This document shows positions 25,994 through 35,401 of a stretch of DNA of 64,000 nucleotides, one piece after another. A program made the translations under genes and the position numbers. The notes beneath the pieces were generated by a model. The model saw nothing but the letters and a program-made list of their open reading frames with translations, was not told where the DNA came from and did no database searches. The stretch is from positions 35,360 through 99,359 of the forward strand of contig JBAZWJ010000013.1 of the NCBI GenBank assembly GCA_041660385.1, written 5' to 3'. Within the stretch, counting starts at the first letter, position 1. Each line of letters begins with the position of its first letter. This stretch comes from DYJE01 sp041660385 (lineage in GTDB: Bacteria; Desulfobacterota; Desulfobacteria; Desulfobacterales; Desulfolunaceae).

Positions 25994-27901
25994 TTATAAT
26001 ACCGCACAATGGGAAATAAACCGCTCAACTTCCCGTTGTTTCTCCATGGGCAGAGTTCCGAAACGCAAATTCATCCGGTCATGACCGGACGGGTTTTTAT
26101 GCAAATTCTTAAGACAAAATCCCCGGGGCAGGAATTGAAATGGGATGTCGGAAACACCGTAAGAACCGTCGCCGGAAACAATCGCAATCTTGCTCCATCC
26201 ATCCACCGACGACACATTTTCAGACAAAAGCTCAACAGCAGCACCTTTCCTGCTTATATCGATCAAAACGGTCTTAAGTTCTTTCTGGCACAAATGAATA
26301 AGGGCATGGCCGTCTCGCACCCAATATCGTTTTTCTCTTCTCCGTTCAATGAGCTTTCGCATGTTCATGGCAAGATCACCGAAACTGAACGGTTTCTGCA
26401 TGAATAACTGGGCACCGCTCTTGATCATGTTCTCACCTGGCCCGTCAATGGAATAGCCACTGCATACAATCACCTTGAGATCAGGGCAGATCCTGATCAG
26501 ATGGGGATACAGCTCATCGCCTTTCATATCGGGCATCTCAATGTCGACCATGGCGAGATCAATTTTATCTTTATGCCGTTCTGCCACGTCCATGGCCTCC
26601 CTGCCCGTAGATGCCGAAATGGCTTGATAACCCAGACGTTTCAACATGGTGACGGTGAGTTCTCTGATGGAATCGTCATCATCAATCACCAGAATGGTCC
26701 CTGTCTCCGCAAGATGGTTTTCACGCAGAAAGAATTCACTGGCTGGCCGGTAAGACGCCACCGGCAGAAAAACACTTACGATCGTACCCTCCCCGGCATT
26801 GGACTGGACATCAATCCATCCCCCGTGGTTTGTCACAACCCCCTGTACAGCGGCCATGTCGAGGCCTCTTCCTTGAAATTTCGTGGTAAAAAAGGGCTCA
26901 AATATCCTTTCGACAACCTCTTTACTCATACCTTCGCCGGTGTCTCTGACCTCAAGACAGACCATATTACCAACCCCTGTCACGCCTATGGGCCCAATGT
27001 TTTTACCGCATGTTAAATAACGGGTGGTAATCGATATACGCCCGGAGTCTTTGATAGCTTCCACAGCGTTCTTGAAAAGCGCTGCGAACACCATTCGCAG
27101 CTGAGATTCGTCTGCATCCACAAGGATACTCCCAGGGTCAAAAGAAGTCTCTACCGTTATCTTCTCTCTTGTGTAACTTAACGCCGACAGGCCTTCCGAA
27201 AGAATACCGTTCAGTTCCACTCTTCCTTGCCTGTTCAGCCCGGTCCTGGCGTAAGCCAGCAATTTATCGGTCAAAACCGTCATTTTTTTCACCGATTCAA
27301 AAACAACTGTGCTGAACGATCGGACATAACTGTTGTCAGGGATGTCCATTTTGAGCAATTCCACATGGCCTGTAATGATATTGAGTGTGTTGTTAAACTG
27401 ATGGGCTATGCCGCCGGCAAGATCAGCCACGACCCTGTTCATTTTCATGGCTGATCCTTCTTCCTGTTTCAACCCGCAGGATTCGCATTGGCTTTTCAGT
27501 TTGAATCGATCGACGAAAAAAACGATCTTATTCTTCATCATGGCTGGCTCTATGGGTCGTACTAAAACATCCACAACACCCACGGCGTAATACTCAGCCG
27601 GATCACTTTGCATCTCTTTTTCGGCAATGACCATCAAAGGAGTCTCTTTCGCAAGGTCCATGTCCCGTATCGTCGAAACGGTTTTAAGTCCTCCTGCTCC
27701 GGGGAATTCGCTGTCTACGATGATCAGGGCAAAGGTTTTCTTTGCCAGAAAACCCATGATTTTTTCAATGGAATAAGCTGTAAAAACACGCTTTTCATAC
27801 CCTTCAAGAGCCGAAGAAATGATTCTGAGGTCATCGCTTCTCACCGAGGCAAGAAGGATATCCGGATTTTTGTTAGTTTCATTCATGATGGTCTGGTCCA
27901 T
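25994..27901 (-). CDS. Hybrid histidine kinase with N-terminal degenerate receiver and C-terminal receiver-PilZ
   Basis: 635 residues, soluble. N-terminal receiver-like domain (about 14-130): D63 is present in IIVDSEF but the acidic pair is lost (ILLASVR) and the conserved Lys is Arg (VLVRPIE). Kinase part: H167 in GGIAHQFNN, HATPase with DTGEGM and an unusual GRGLDMAAV for GTGLGLA. Second receiver about 400-515 with IDDDD, LAMVDIEMPDMKG and MQKPF. PilZ about 518-635: RREKR and IDISRKG. This merges sensing, phosphorelay and c-di-GMP binding on one chain. The likely stimulus enters via the first domain or a partner. It is divergent from the kinase at 28322. Confidence 0.88.
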   Translation of the reverse strand: MDQTIMNETNKNPDILLASVRSDDLRIISSALEGYEKRVFTAYSIEKIMGFLAKKTFALIIVDSEFPGAGGLKTVSTIRDMDLAKETPLMVIAEKEMQSDPAEYYAVGVVDVLVRPIEPAMMKNKIVFFVDRFKLKSQCESCGLKQEEGSAMKMNRVVADLAGGIAHQFNNTLNIITGHVELLKMDIPDNSYVRSFSTVVFESVKKMTVLTDKLLAYARTGLNRQGRVELNGILSEGLSALSYTREKITVETSFDPGSILVDADESQLRMVFAALFKNAVEAIKDSGRISITTRYLTCGKNIGPIGVTGVGNMVCLEVRDTGEGMSKEVVERIFEPFFTTKFQGRGLDMAAVQGVVTNHGGWIDVQSNAGEGTIVSVFLPVASYRPASEFFLRENHLAETGTILVIDDDDSIRELTVTMLKRLGYQAISASTGREAMDVAERHKDKIDLAMVDIEMPDMKGDELYPHLIRICPDLKVIVCSGYSIDGPGENMIKSGAQLFMQKPFSFGDLAMNMRKLIERRREKRYWVRDGHALIHLCQKELKTVLIDISRKGAAVELLSENVSSVDGWSKIAIVSGDGSYGVSDIPFQFLPRGFCLKNLHKNPSGHDRMNLRFGTLPMEKQREVERFISHCAVL

Positions 27902-28321
27902 AATGCGGGTCCTGGCATCTTTTTAAACAGTTTTCCTTGAGACAGTCGACGCGATCAAAAGAACGGATCGTATGATGAACATGAACGGGAAAATAAAACC
28001 AGTGCCGTGGACGTGTAATACATGCCGGAACATCACTCACTGCGATGTTCATTATTGACTGCTCTGTATTCTGAAACGATATAACTATATGATAATTTAC
28101 CACTATTAAGACCACAGATCCCTTAAAAAAACAAGACAAAAACCTTCCGCACAGGCGCGTTCCTTTAAAAAATAACGATTTTTAGCATTGCAAATTTATT
28201 TTAGTTATGTGAAATTAATACAGTTTACGGCCACTGGAATGTTCAGCTCATCCTTGAAAAAATACCTGAGCCAAACCGATCATCATAACCGGGAAATCCA
28301 CCGGGAAATGAATTGTCTGCC
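27902..28321. other. Divergent promoter region of two kinases
   Basis: A spacer of about 420 bp with no supported gene. It contains an inverted repeat GAACATC (28028-28034) / GATGTTC (28044-28050) with a 9-bp spacer, a plausible operator, and an AT-rich stretch at about 28080-28220 where promoters would be expected. None of the dispersed repeats of the window is found here. Confidence 0.45.
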
Positions 28322-30844
28322 ATGATCGAAAATGAAAAAAGACAGTCAGAAACCCCCAAAATTCACCTCCTGATCATTGATGACCATGAGGATTACGCCC
28401 GTGCCTTGTCGAATACACTCAGAGAAAAAGGTTACGGCTGTTCAATCGTTTCTACTATCGACATGGGGATCTCCGAAATCCGTCGAATCCAGCCCGAATT
28501 GATCCTGATTGACAAAAAACTTTCAAACGGTTCGGCGTCAACCCTTGCCTCGACCCTAAGTCTGGACGCCCCAGAATGCTTCTGTGTTATGATAGAAAAT
28601 AGGAATGGAGAAAACGTTGAGCCCAACGTGTTTCAGGGGAAAAAAGTAGCTCTGGTCGAAAAGGCCGACGACCCTGAAACCATGGCCGAGCATCTTGGCC
28701 TTTTCATAGAAACCGCCTCTCTGCGAAAAGAAAAAAAAACCCTTGAACTGGCCCTGCATAAAAGTGAAAATAAATATAATGATCTATTTCACAACATCCA
28801 GGACATTTACTACGAGGCCACGACCACCGGCCAGATCATCGAGATAAGCCCAGCCATCAAGAAATATTCAAAACTTACACGTGAAGAGCTCATCGGGAAA
28901 TCCATCCTTGATTTTTACACCGATTTCAGTGACAGACAGCGCTTGTTCGATAAACTTTTTTCAACCGGAGAGGTCAGAGACTTCGAGATGGTTTTCCGGG
29001 ACAAAGACGGCGAACATATCAACACGTCCGTCACGTCCGTGTTGTTGAAAGATAAACACGATGGCACCATGAAAATCGTCGGGTCATTGAAAAATATCAC
29101 CGCTCGGAAAAAAGCGGAACTGGAGCTGGTGGCCATAAAAGACCAGTTGGAACATCGGGTCAACCAGCGTACAGAGGAACTCCGGGAAGCAAACGATAAG
29201 CTCCTTGAAGCCATAGCGCGTGCCAACAGCATGACCGCCAAAGCAGAGTTGGCCAATATAGCCAAAAGCGAGTTTCTGGCCAATATGAGCCATGAAATAA
29301 GAACGCCGATGAACGGCGTGATCGGCATGACAGACCTGCTTCTTGAAACGGATCTGGACGATGAACAGAAAAGCTACGCAGATCTCATCCAGGATAGCGC
29401 CTCAGCGCTACTGGTGATCATCAACGATATTCTGGATTATTCCAAAATCGAAGCAAAAAAATTAGAACTTGAAAACATTGATTTTGATCTCCGGGGCATG
29501 GTGGAAAGTGTGGGCGAAGTCCTTTCTATCAAGGCCCACGAAAAAAATCTTGAGTTCTCACTCCTGATCTATCAAAAAGTGCCTGTTTTCGTCAAAGGCG
29601 ATCCGGGGAGAATTCGTCAGATCCTGATGAATCTCGGCGGAAACGCCATCAAGTTCACTGAAAAAGGGGAAGTCTTTCTCACAGTTTCACTTGTAAAGGA
29701 CGACGAAAACAAAGCATTGATCCGTTTTGACATGGAAGACACGGGCATCGGAATTCCCACGCACATCATCCCCGCCCTGTTCGAATCCTTCAAGCAGGCC
29801 GACGCATCGTTTACCCGGAAATACGGGGGCACAGGTCTAGGTCTTTCCATATCCCGGGAACTCACCCACCTGATGGGCGGTGATATTGACGTTGAAAGCA
29901 TTCCGGGAAAAGGCTCCACGTTCTGGTTCACCGTTACGCTTGAAAAGCAGAAAAAGGCCCGAGCCTATGAGGCGACCAGACCTTTTCTGGTTAAACACTT
30001 GAAGATTCTTGTGGCCGAAGACAGCTCGTCAAGCAGGCAAGTGCTGGCCGAATACTTGAAAACCTGGGGTTGCCGATACGGCGAAGTCATGAACGGCAAT
30101 GACGCATTGAAAAGTCTCTACGTAGCGGCTGAAAACAATGACCCATACGATCTTGCCATTATAGACAAAAAAATGCCCGGAATGGACGGAGAAACGCTCG
30201 GAATCACCATCAAAAACGACCCTGTTCTCAAAGACACTCTCCTGATCATGTGCACAGGCCAGGGCGAACGCGGTGACGCCAAGCGCATGAAAAAAATCGG
30301 GTTTTCAGCCTATCTCACCAAGCCGTTGAAGCAGAGCCAGTTGTTCAAATGCATTGCCATCGTAAACGACAACAAGACAAAAAAGAGGGAAAACTCCCAG
30401 AGCAGAATTTTTGTCACCCGTCACGATATACCCGTAAAAAAAGAAGCTGACGATCTGATTCTTCTGGTGGAAGACAACCTTGTAAACCAGAAACTGGCCA
30501 TCCGCCTTCTTGAAAAAAAAGGGTACAGAGTGGACGTGGCCTCAAACGGACGAGAAGCCGTGGATGCCTTGTCAAGGCCGGATTGTCCCGCCTATGACAT
30601 AGTGCTCATGGACATCCAGATGCCGGTGATGAACGGCCTGGAAGCAGCAGCCATGATCCGCGACCCACTATCACCTGTCTTGAAGAAAAACATCCCCATC
30701 ATCGCCATGACGGCCAATGCCATGACAGGTGATAAAGCCCGGTGTCTTGAATCGGGAATGAACGACTATATATCAAAGCCCATCAACCAGGCGCTTTTAT
30801 TTGAAGTCATTGAAAAATACATAACAGCGGAAAATGGACAATGA
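28322..30844 (+). CDS. Soluble hybrid histidine kinase (receiver-PAS-kinase-receiver-receiver)
   Basis: 840 residues from ATG 28322 (an in-frame TTG at 28313 is possible). Order: N-terminal receiver (IIDDHED, D64, K near 114; Glu where Thr/Ser is usual), PAS about 155-265, long coiled coil, HisKA with H324 in MSHEIRTPMNG, HATPase (DTGIGIP, GTGLGLS), then two receivers (AIIDKKMPGMDG with LTKPL; VLMDIQMPVMNG with ISKPI). This is the BarA/EvgS-like arrangement without the Hpt domain; the Hpt carried by the kinase at 38054 is the only one in the window. The next kinase gene overlaps it by 4 nt (ATGA). Confidence 0.9.
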   Translation: MIENEKRQSETPKIHLLIIDDHEDYARALSNTLREKGYGCSIVSTIDMGISEIRRIQPELILIDKKLSNGSASTLASTLSLDAPECFCVMIENRNGENVEPNVFQGKKVALVEKADDPETMAEHLGLFIETASLRKEKKTLELALHKSENKYNDLFHNIQDIYYEATTTGQIIEISPAIKKYSKLTREELIGKSILDFYTDFSDRQRLFDKLFSTGEVRDFEMVFRDKDGEHINTSVTSVLLKDKHDGTMKIVGSLKNITARKKAELELVAIKDQLEHRVNQRTEELREANDKLLEAIARANSMTAKAELANIAKSEFLANMSHEIRTPMNGVIGMTDLLLETDLDDEQKSYADLIQDSASALLVIINDILDYSKIEAKKLELENIDFDLRGMVESVGEVLSIKAHEKNLEFSLLIYQKVPVFVKGDPGRIRQILMNLGGNAIKFTEKGEVFLTVSLVKDDENKALIRFDMEDTGIGIPTHIIPALFESFKQADASFTRKYGGTGLGLSISRELTHLMGGDIDVESIPGKGSTFWFTVTLEKQKKARAYEATRPFLVKHLKILVAEDSSSSRQVLAEYLKTWGCRYGEVMNGNDALKSLYVAAENNDPYDLAIIDKKMPGMDGETLGITIKNDPVLKDTLLIMCTGQGERGDAKRMKKIGFSAYLTKPLKQSQLFKCIAIVNDNKTKKRENSQSRIFVTRHDIPVKKEADDLILLVEDNLVNQKLAIRLLEKKGYRVDVASNGREAVDALSRPDCPAYDIVLMDIQMPVMNGLEAAAMIRDPLSPVLKKNIPIIAMTANAMTGDKARCLESGMNDYISKPINQALLFEVIEKYITAENGQ

Positions 30845-33399
30845 TCAGTGACTGGCTTGAAGGCCAATCCGCCAGCGAGCCAAACCCAAGAGGTACTATG
30901 AAACCCAAACGTATCCTTATCGTTGACCCCGACAGCAACCATTGCGACACGCTGGAAGAAGGCCTTTCAAGTGAAGGGTATCTTGTGTACACGGCGGCCA
31001 ACAGTTTTGAAGCAGAAAAACTCGCCATAGCCCTGACTCCCCACATCACCATCCTGGAAGAAAATCTTCCGGACGGCGGCATAGACGACTTGATTGATGG
31101 GATTCTAAGCGTTTCACCCCAATGCTATTTCATCGTTCAAACAGATAAAGATAAAAAAAACGCCTTTACAGGAAAACAAACAAGAGGCGCTTTACGTACC
31201 GTTAAAAAACCTTACACACCCGAGCGACTCCTGAATATCCTCGGTCATATTTCCGAAATTGTCGACCTGAAAAAGGAAAAACTCAGCACCGAAGAATCCC
31301 TGCTCAAACGAAACAGAGAACTGGAAGAAATCAACGAGCGGCTTCGCCAGATTGTGGAATCCACACGTCGGCTTACATCGTTCAGCGGCACCGGGGATAT
31401 CGGGCCGGTGATGCTTCACGAATTTGCAGGCAACATGAATGCCAAAGGGGGCAGCCTGTTTCTTCATAAAGATAACGAGCTGATTCTCGTTTATTCCCTG
31501 GACAAAAATCATGTGCCCGAACGCATACCCCTTCCCCTTTCCGCCCAGTCAGTGATGGGCAGAGTGCTCGCCCGGAACGAACCCCTGCTCATTGAGGATA
31601 TCACAAAAGAAATGCCTTTTCTCGCAAGCGGTTACAAGGGGTACTCCGACCCGTCGCTTCTCGCCTTTCCCATGCTTGAAAAAAACGGGTCCATCGTGGG
31701 CATCATCACCCTTCATAACAAGGTCAACCCTCCGTTCACACGTCAGGACAAAGAACTGGGAGCTATTCTTGCATCTTATGGAAGTGAGACGCTCCGGGCC
31801 ACCCAGGCCATCGAAGACCTAAGGCAGAGCGAAGAAAAAGCCCGAACCTTTCTCGAAGCCAACCCTGACCCTGTGGTCGTATTCGATAACGATAAAAAAG
31901 TCCGGTATTTAAACCCCGCGTTCAGCCGCATCTTCGGTTGGACACTTAATGAACGGCTTGGAAAGAGACTGGATAATTTCATTCCTGAACGCGGGCTGCC
32001 CCAGGATCTTTCCATGAATGAAATGGAAAAAAGAGGGGAGAGTTATTCCGGAATTGAAACACAGAGATGCTCCAAGAATGGTCAGCTTATCCCCGTAAGC
32101 ATCAGCGGTACTTCCTTCAGCGACAGAAGCGGCCTGGTCCTGGGAAGCGTCTGCAATATCAGGGACATTACCGATCAGAAAACCATGGAAGAACAACTGA
32201 TCCAAAGCCAGAAAATGGAAGCCATCGGAACCTTGGCCAGCGGTATCGCCCACGACTTCAACAACATCCTGTCGGCCATTTTCGGCAACCTGGATCTTGC
32301 CTTCATGGACCTTCCCGAAAGCGTCCCTTCGAGACGGTACATTGAAAACATCATGAAAGCCGCCCACAGGGCCAAAGATCTGGTAGGCCAGATCCTTTCG
32401 TTCAGCAGAAAAAGCGAGAAAAAAGAAGGCAATGGACGGAAGATCTTTCCCCATCTGATCATCAAAGAAGCATTGATTCTGCTCCGGGCTTCTCTTCCGT
32501 CCACCATCGAAATCCAGGAGAAAATAGCCGACAAAACCAGCACCATTCTCGCTGACCCCACCCAGTTTCATCAGATCATCATGAACCTGTGCACCAACGC
32601 CCATCATGCCATGAAAGAAAACGGAGGCGTTCTGACCATCGGACTTGATAAAATCGAGCCGGATATGTCGGCTGAGCCCCAGGAAGCCGCTGTGGACAAA
32701 GGTCAGCGGCATCTGAGGATCACAATCAGTGACTCGGGCTGCGGCATGGACGAAGCGACACTCAAGCGGATTTTCGACCCCTATTTTACAACCAAAACCA
32801 AAGATATGGGGACAGGCCTGGGGCTGTCGGTGGTCAGAAAAATCGTGGATGACTGCAAAGGCCAGATCTCCGTGTTCTCACTCCCAGGCCACGGCACCCG
32901 TTTTGAACTCCTTTTTCCCGAAGCCGGTAACATCGAAAGGGAAAAACAAACCCCTGCCTTTGAAATAAGCAAAGGAAGCGGCAACATTCTTTTTGTGGAT
33001 GACGAAATCGATATCGCTAATCTCGGTGTGACTCTTCTCGAACGCTTAGGATATAAGGTTGTGGCATCGACCCAACCCCTTGAAGCCCTGGAACAGATCA
33101 AATCAGCGCCCTTGTCTTTTGACATGGTGATCACGGACATGACCATGCCAAAAATGACAGGAACCCGTCTTGCCGAAGCCATAAAATCCATCAGACCCGA
33201 TCTGCCCATCATCCTCTGCACGGGTTTCAGCCGGTCTGAACTCCCCGAAGGCGCCGAAGCCAAAGTCATTGACGCCATCCTGAAAAAACCGGTGGACTTG
33301 AGAGATTTTTCAGAAACCATCGAACGACTTCTGGTTAAAAAAATCCCTCCCGGCACACTTCCGCCCGTTCAAACAGCCCCCCGCCCATTTTTCTTATAA
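30841..33399 (+). CDS. Hybrid histidine kinase with phosphomimic-type N-terminal receiver, GAF, PAS and C-terminal receiver
   Basis: 852 residues from the ATGA overlap; an alternative start at 30898 (MKPKRIL, with AGAGGT 4 nt before) would give 833. N-terminal receiver: VDPDSN and a conserved KKP near 120, but Glu (E73, ILEENLPDGG) where the phosphorylated Asp should be. Then GAF about 165-320, PAS about 335-455, HisKA with GIAHDFNNIL, HATPase (DSGCGM, GTGLGLS) and a normal receiver (FVDDE, VITDMTMPKMTG, KKPVD). Asp-to-Glu changes in receivers can mimic phosphorylation in some proteins, so the first domain may be locked (inference). It forms an operon with the kinase at 28322. Confidence 0.88.
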   Translation: MISDWLEGQSASEPNPRGTMKPKRILIVDPDSNHCDTLEEGLSSEGYLVYTAANSFEAEKLAIALTPHITILEENLPDGGIDDLIDGILSVSPQCYFIVQTDKDKKNAFTGKQTRGALRTVKKPYTPERLLNILGHISEIVDLKKEKLSTEESLLKRNRELEEINERLRQIVESTRRLTSFSGTGDIGPVMLHEFAGNMNAKGGSLFLHKDNELILVYSLDKNHVPERIPLPLSAQSVMGRVLARNEPLLIEDITKEMPFLASGYKGYSDPSLLAFPMLEKNGSIVGIITLHNKVNPPFTRQDKELGAILASYGSETLRATQAIEDLRQSEEKARTFLEANPDPVVVFDNDKKVRYLNPAFSRIFGWTLNERLGKRLDNFIPERGLPQDLSMNEMEKRGESYSGIETQRCSKNGQLIPVSISGTSFSDRSGLVLGSVCNIRDITDQKTMEEQLIQSQKMEAIGTLASGIAHDFNNILSAIFGNLDLAFMDLPESVPSRRYIENIMKAAHRAKDLVGQILSFSRKSEKKEGNGRKIFPHLIIKEALILLRASLPSTIEIQEKIADKTSTILADPTQFHQIIMNLCTNAHHAMKENGGVLTIGLDKIEPDMSAEPQEAAVDKGQRHLRITISDSGCGMDEATLKRIFDPYFTTKTKDMGTGLGLSVVRKIVDDCKGQISVFSLPGHGTRFELLFPEAGNIEREKQTPAFEISKGSGNILFVDDEIDIANLGVTLLERLGYKVVASTQPLEALEQIKSAPLSFDMVITDMTMPKMTGTRLAEAIKSIRPDLPIILCTGFSRSELPEGAEAKVIDAILKKPVDLRDFSETIERLLVKKIPPGTLPPVQTAPRPFFL

Positions 33400-33414
33400 C
33401 GTCAGGGCTTTCCA

Positions 33415-34116
33415 TCAGGGAGCTTCGTTTAAAGTGTATGTGAACGAGACGCCTCTGATCAGAAGATTGGTGGACCATACTGAGCCCGTGGCCGGAACAG
33501 CAAGCAACACATAAGCTCGGTCCGTGTTGACAACCGTTGTATTATCTGTCGGAACCACGGAAAGAATCTGAACGCTGGTACTCGCACCGGTTGACACAAT
33601 GGCATCAACCGAATGCAATGGACCATAAAAACCTGAAAAAAAATGCGCTGATGAATAGATCTTCAAGTCGTTGGTGGCATCGTTGTCATAAATGTAGTAA
33701 GTAATCCCCGTAATGCTTGCACCATCCGGCAAATTAACCTGAGCCATCAAAACACCTGGTGGGGTCGTTGGTGTGGTGATCGTTGCTCCACCACCGCCCA
33801 GACCGCTGGAATACCCATGAGTGCTTACCCGTGGACGGAACATGTCGCCGGATATACAGGCCGTATGGGTTTTGGGCGTGGAATAAACGATACCGGGAAC
33901 GGTTAGATTCCCTGTCATTGTCCCGCCACTTATGTCGAGTTTCCCGTCCATCTCAGTCTGCAATGCGCTTACATCACCTTCAACAGCTGTGGTTCGTGTC
34001 GAAAGAGCTCTTATTGGCTCATCGTTATGAGTGTCTGAACTTTCATCGCATCCGATAACGCACAACATCAAAACAATAAGAAGCGTTTTTAAAAAACCCT
34101 TTCCAAATGTCGTCAT
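33415..34116 (-). CDS. Lipoprotein with tail-fibre-like repeat segment
   Basis: 233 residues. A signal peptide with lipobox VIGC (C23) marks it as a lipoprotein; Asp/Glu at +2/+3 (DES) hints at inner-membrane retention if Lol rules apply. Then a short coiled segment (STRTTAVEGDVSALQTEMDGKL) and DISGGTMTGNLTVPG, a motif common in phage tail-fibre-like and surface fibre proteins, followed by a beta-rich Thr/Ser/Gly domain of ~140 residues. AGGAGG precedes the ATG. It sits alone, convergent with the upstream kinase and divergent from hslO. Function is unknown; a surface or adhesin-like role is a guess. Confidence 0.75.
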   Translation of the reverse strand: MTTFGKGFLKTLLIVLMLCVIGCDESSDTHNDEPIRALSTRTTAVEGDVSALQTEMDGKLDISGGTMTGNLTVPGIVYSTPKTHTACISGDMFRPRVSTHGYSSGLGGGGATITTPTTPPGVLMAQVNLPDGASITGITYYIYDNDATNDLKIYSSAHFFSGFYGPLHSVDAIVSTGASTSVQILSVVPTDNTTVVNTDRAYVLLAVPATGSVWSTNLLIRGVSFTYTLNEAP

Positions 34117-34311
34117 AAGACCTCCTCATCTTTATTTTATTGTGTTTTCTATACGGCTATCCTTTTTCCTCTTTTAAAATCGGTTTTGTCAAGAGCGATA
34201 AAAAACTCCGGGCAAAAGGTTTTCTTTACCCTGACGAACAGTACGTGTATATTTGCAGAACAATTTTGATATGAACTGGGATTCAAGGATTATGGCCCGA
34301 AATACGAAAGG

Positions 34312-35256
34312 ATGGCTTCATTGAAAAAAGCGGCATTGTCAGGCGACACCCTGAAACAGCAACTGAAAGACAGGGCAAGAGACAGGGTCCACACGTTTCT
34401 TATGGCGGAAGACACCATCAAATGTGCGTTCATCAACGGGACACGCATGGTAAAGGAAATGCGGGCGAACTTCAACTTCGGCTTACTTGAAACGCTGGTG
34501 GCCGGTCATGCCTATCTTGCCTGCGGCCTTATATCCACAACCCTTAAAGGTCAGGACCGCATCAACCTCAGGGTGGACTGTTCCGGGCCCATCAAAGGGT
34601 TTTCCGTGGAAACCAACGCCCGGGGCGAAATAAGAGGCTATCTGAAACAAACCCCCATTCCTCTGGACAAACCCTTGACGGATTTCAACCTGTCTCCTTT
34701 TTTCGGAAGCGGTTTTCTTACCATCACCAAAAGTCTGGAGGGAATGAAACAACCCTATACCGGCCAGGTGATGATCCAGTACGGAAGCATCGCCAAAGAT
34801 CTGGCCCACTATTATTTCACATCGGAGCAAACCCCCACGGTGTTCATCCTTAGCATTCAGTTTGACCGCCAAGGCGAAGTAAAAGGTGCGGGGGGGCTTT
34901 TTATCCAGGCTATGCCCGGTGCGTCGGATAAAACCTTCGATGAACTGGAAGCCATCATCCACGATTTCCCTTCACCGGGGAAACTCATGGCAGACCTTGA
35001 AGATCCTGAAATGATCGTTCATTCAATTTTCAAAGACTTCAACCCACACTTTCTGGCCAGCGAACGGGTTGAGTTTTTCTGCCCATGCAGCGAAGAAAAA
35101 ATCGCCGGTTACATCTCCCTGCTTCCCATGGATGAACTTCGGGATATGGCCGAAAAAGGTCCGTTCCCCATGGAAACACGATGCCACAACTGCAACACGG
35201 TTTATCGGTATGAAAAGGATGCGGTGAGGGAGATGTATGAAAAGCGGTTGAATTAA
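34312..35256 (+). CDS. hslO: Redox-regulated chaperone Hsp33
   Basis: 314 residues of the HslO family, holding unfolded proteins under oxidative stress. The C-terminal zinc switch is complete: C257-P-C259 and C291-HN-C294. The body has the family pattern around LRVDCSGPIKGF and a Tyr/Gly-rich middle. AAAGG lies immediately upstream of the ATG. A tiny overlapping frame begins at 34292 but is not supported. It is followed by GTGGAC array B and convergent with the kinase at 35402. Confidence 0.92.
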   Translation: MASLKKAALSGDTLKQQLKDRARDRVHTFLMAEDTIKCAFINGTRMVKEMRANFNFGLLETLVAGHAYLACGLISTTLKGQDRINLRVDCSGPIKGFSVETNARGEIRGYLKQTPIPLDKPLTDFNLSPFFGSGFLTITKSLEGMKQPYTGQVMIQYGSIAKDLAHYYFTSEQTPTVFILSIQFDRQGEVKGAGGLFIQAMPGASDKTFDELEAIIHDFPSPGKLMADLEDPEMIVHSIFKDFNPHFLASERVEFFCPCSEEKIAGYISLLPMDELRDMAEKGPFPMETRCHNCNTVYRYEKDAVREMYEKRLN

Positions 35257-35269
35257 TAAATTGGGCGGG

Positions 35270-35383
35270 GTGGACGTGGACTTTGTGGACGACGTAGACT
35301 AAAGTGGACAGTGGACGAAGTGGACACTGCAACAAATCGCTTTGTCCACATCGCCCACTGTCCACTTCGTCCACGTCCACCAC
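35270..35383. repeat. GTGGAC array B
   Basis: Left arm of seven or so GTGGAC/GTAGAC units (35270-35324) and right arm of GTCCAC/GCCCAC units (35344-35383), near mirror images, including the shared core GTGGACAGTGGACGAAGTGG on the left and its inverse on the right. It fills the 145-bp spacer between the convergent stops of hslO and the kinase at 35402. Confidence 0.9.
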
Positions 35384-35401
35384 AAACTTTCAATTCTCAT
35401 C

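Noticed and set aside
34271..34324. Possible 17-codon leader peptide overlapping the hslO start
   Set aside because: Only a weak AAGGAT and overlapping start; no known attenuation for hslO.
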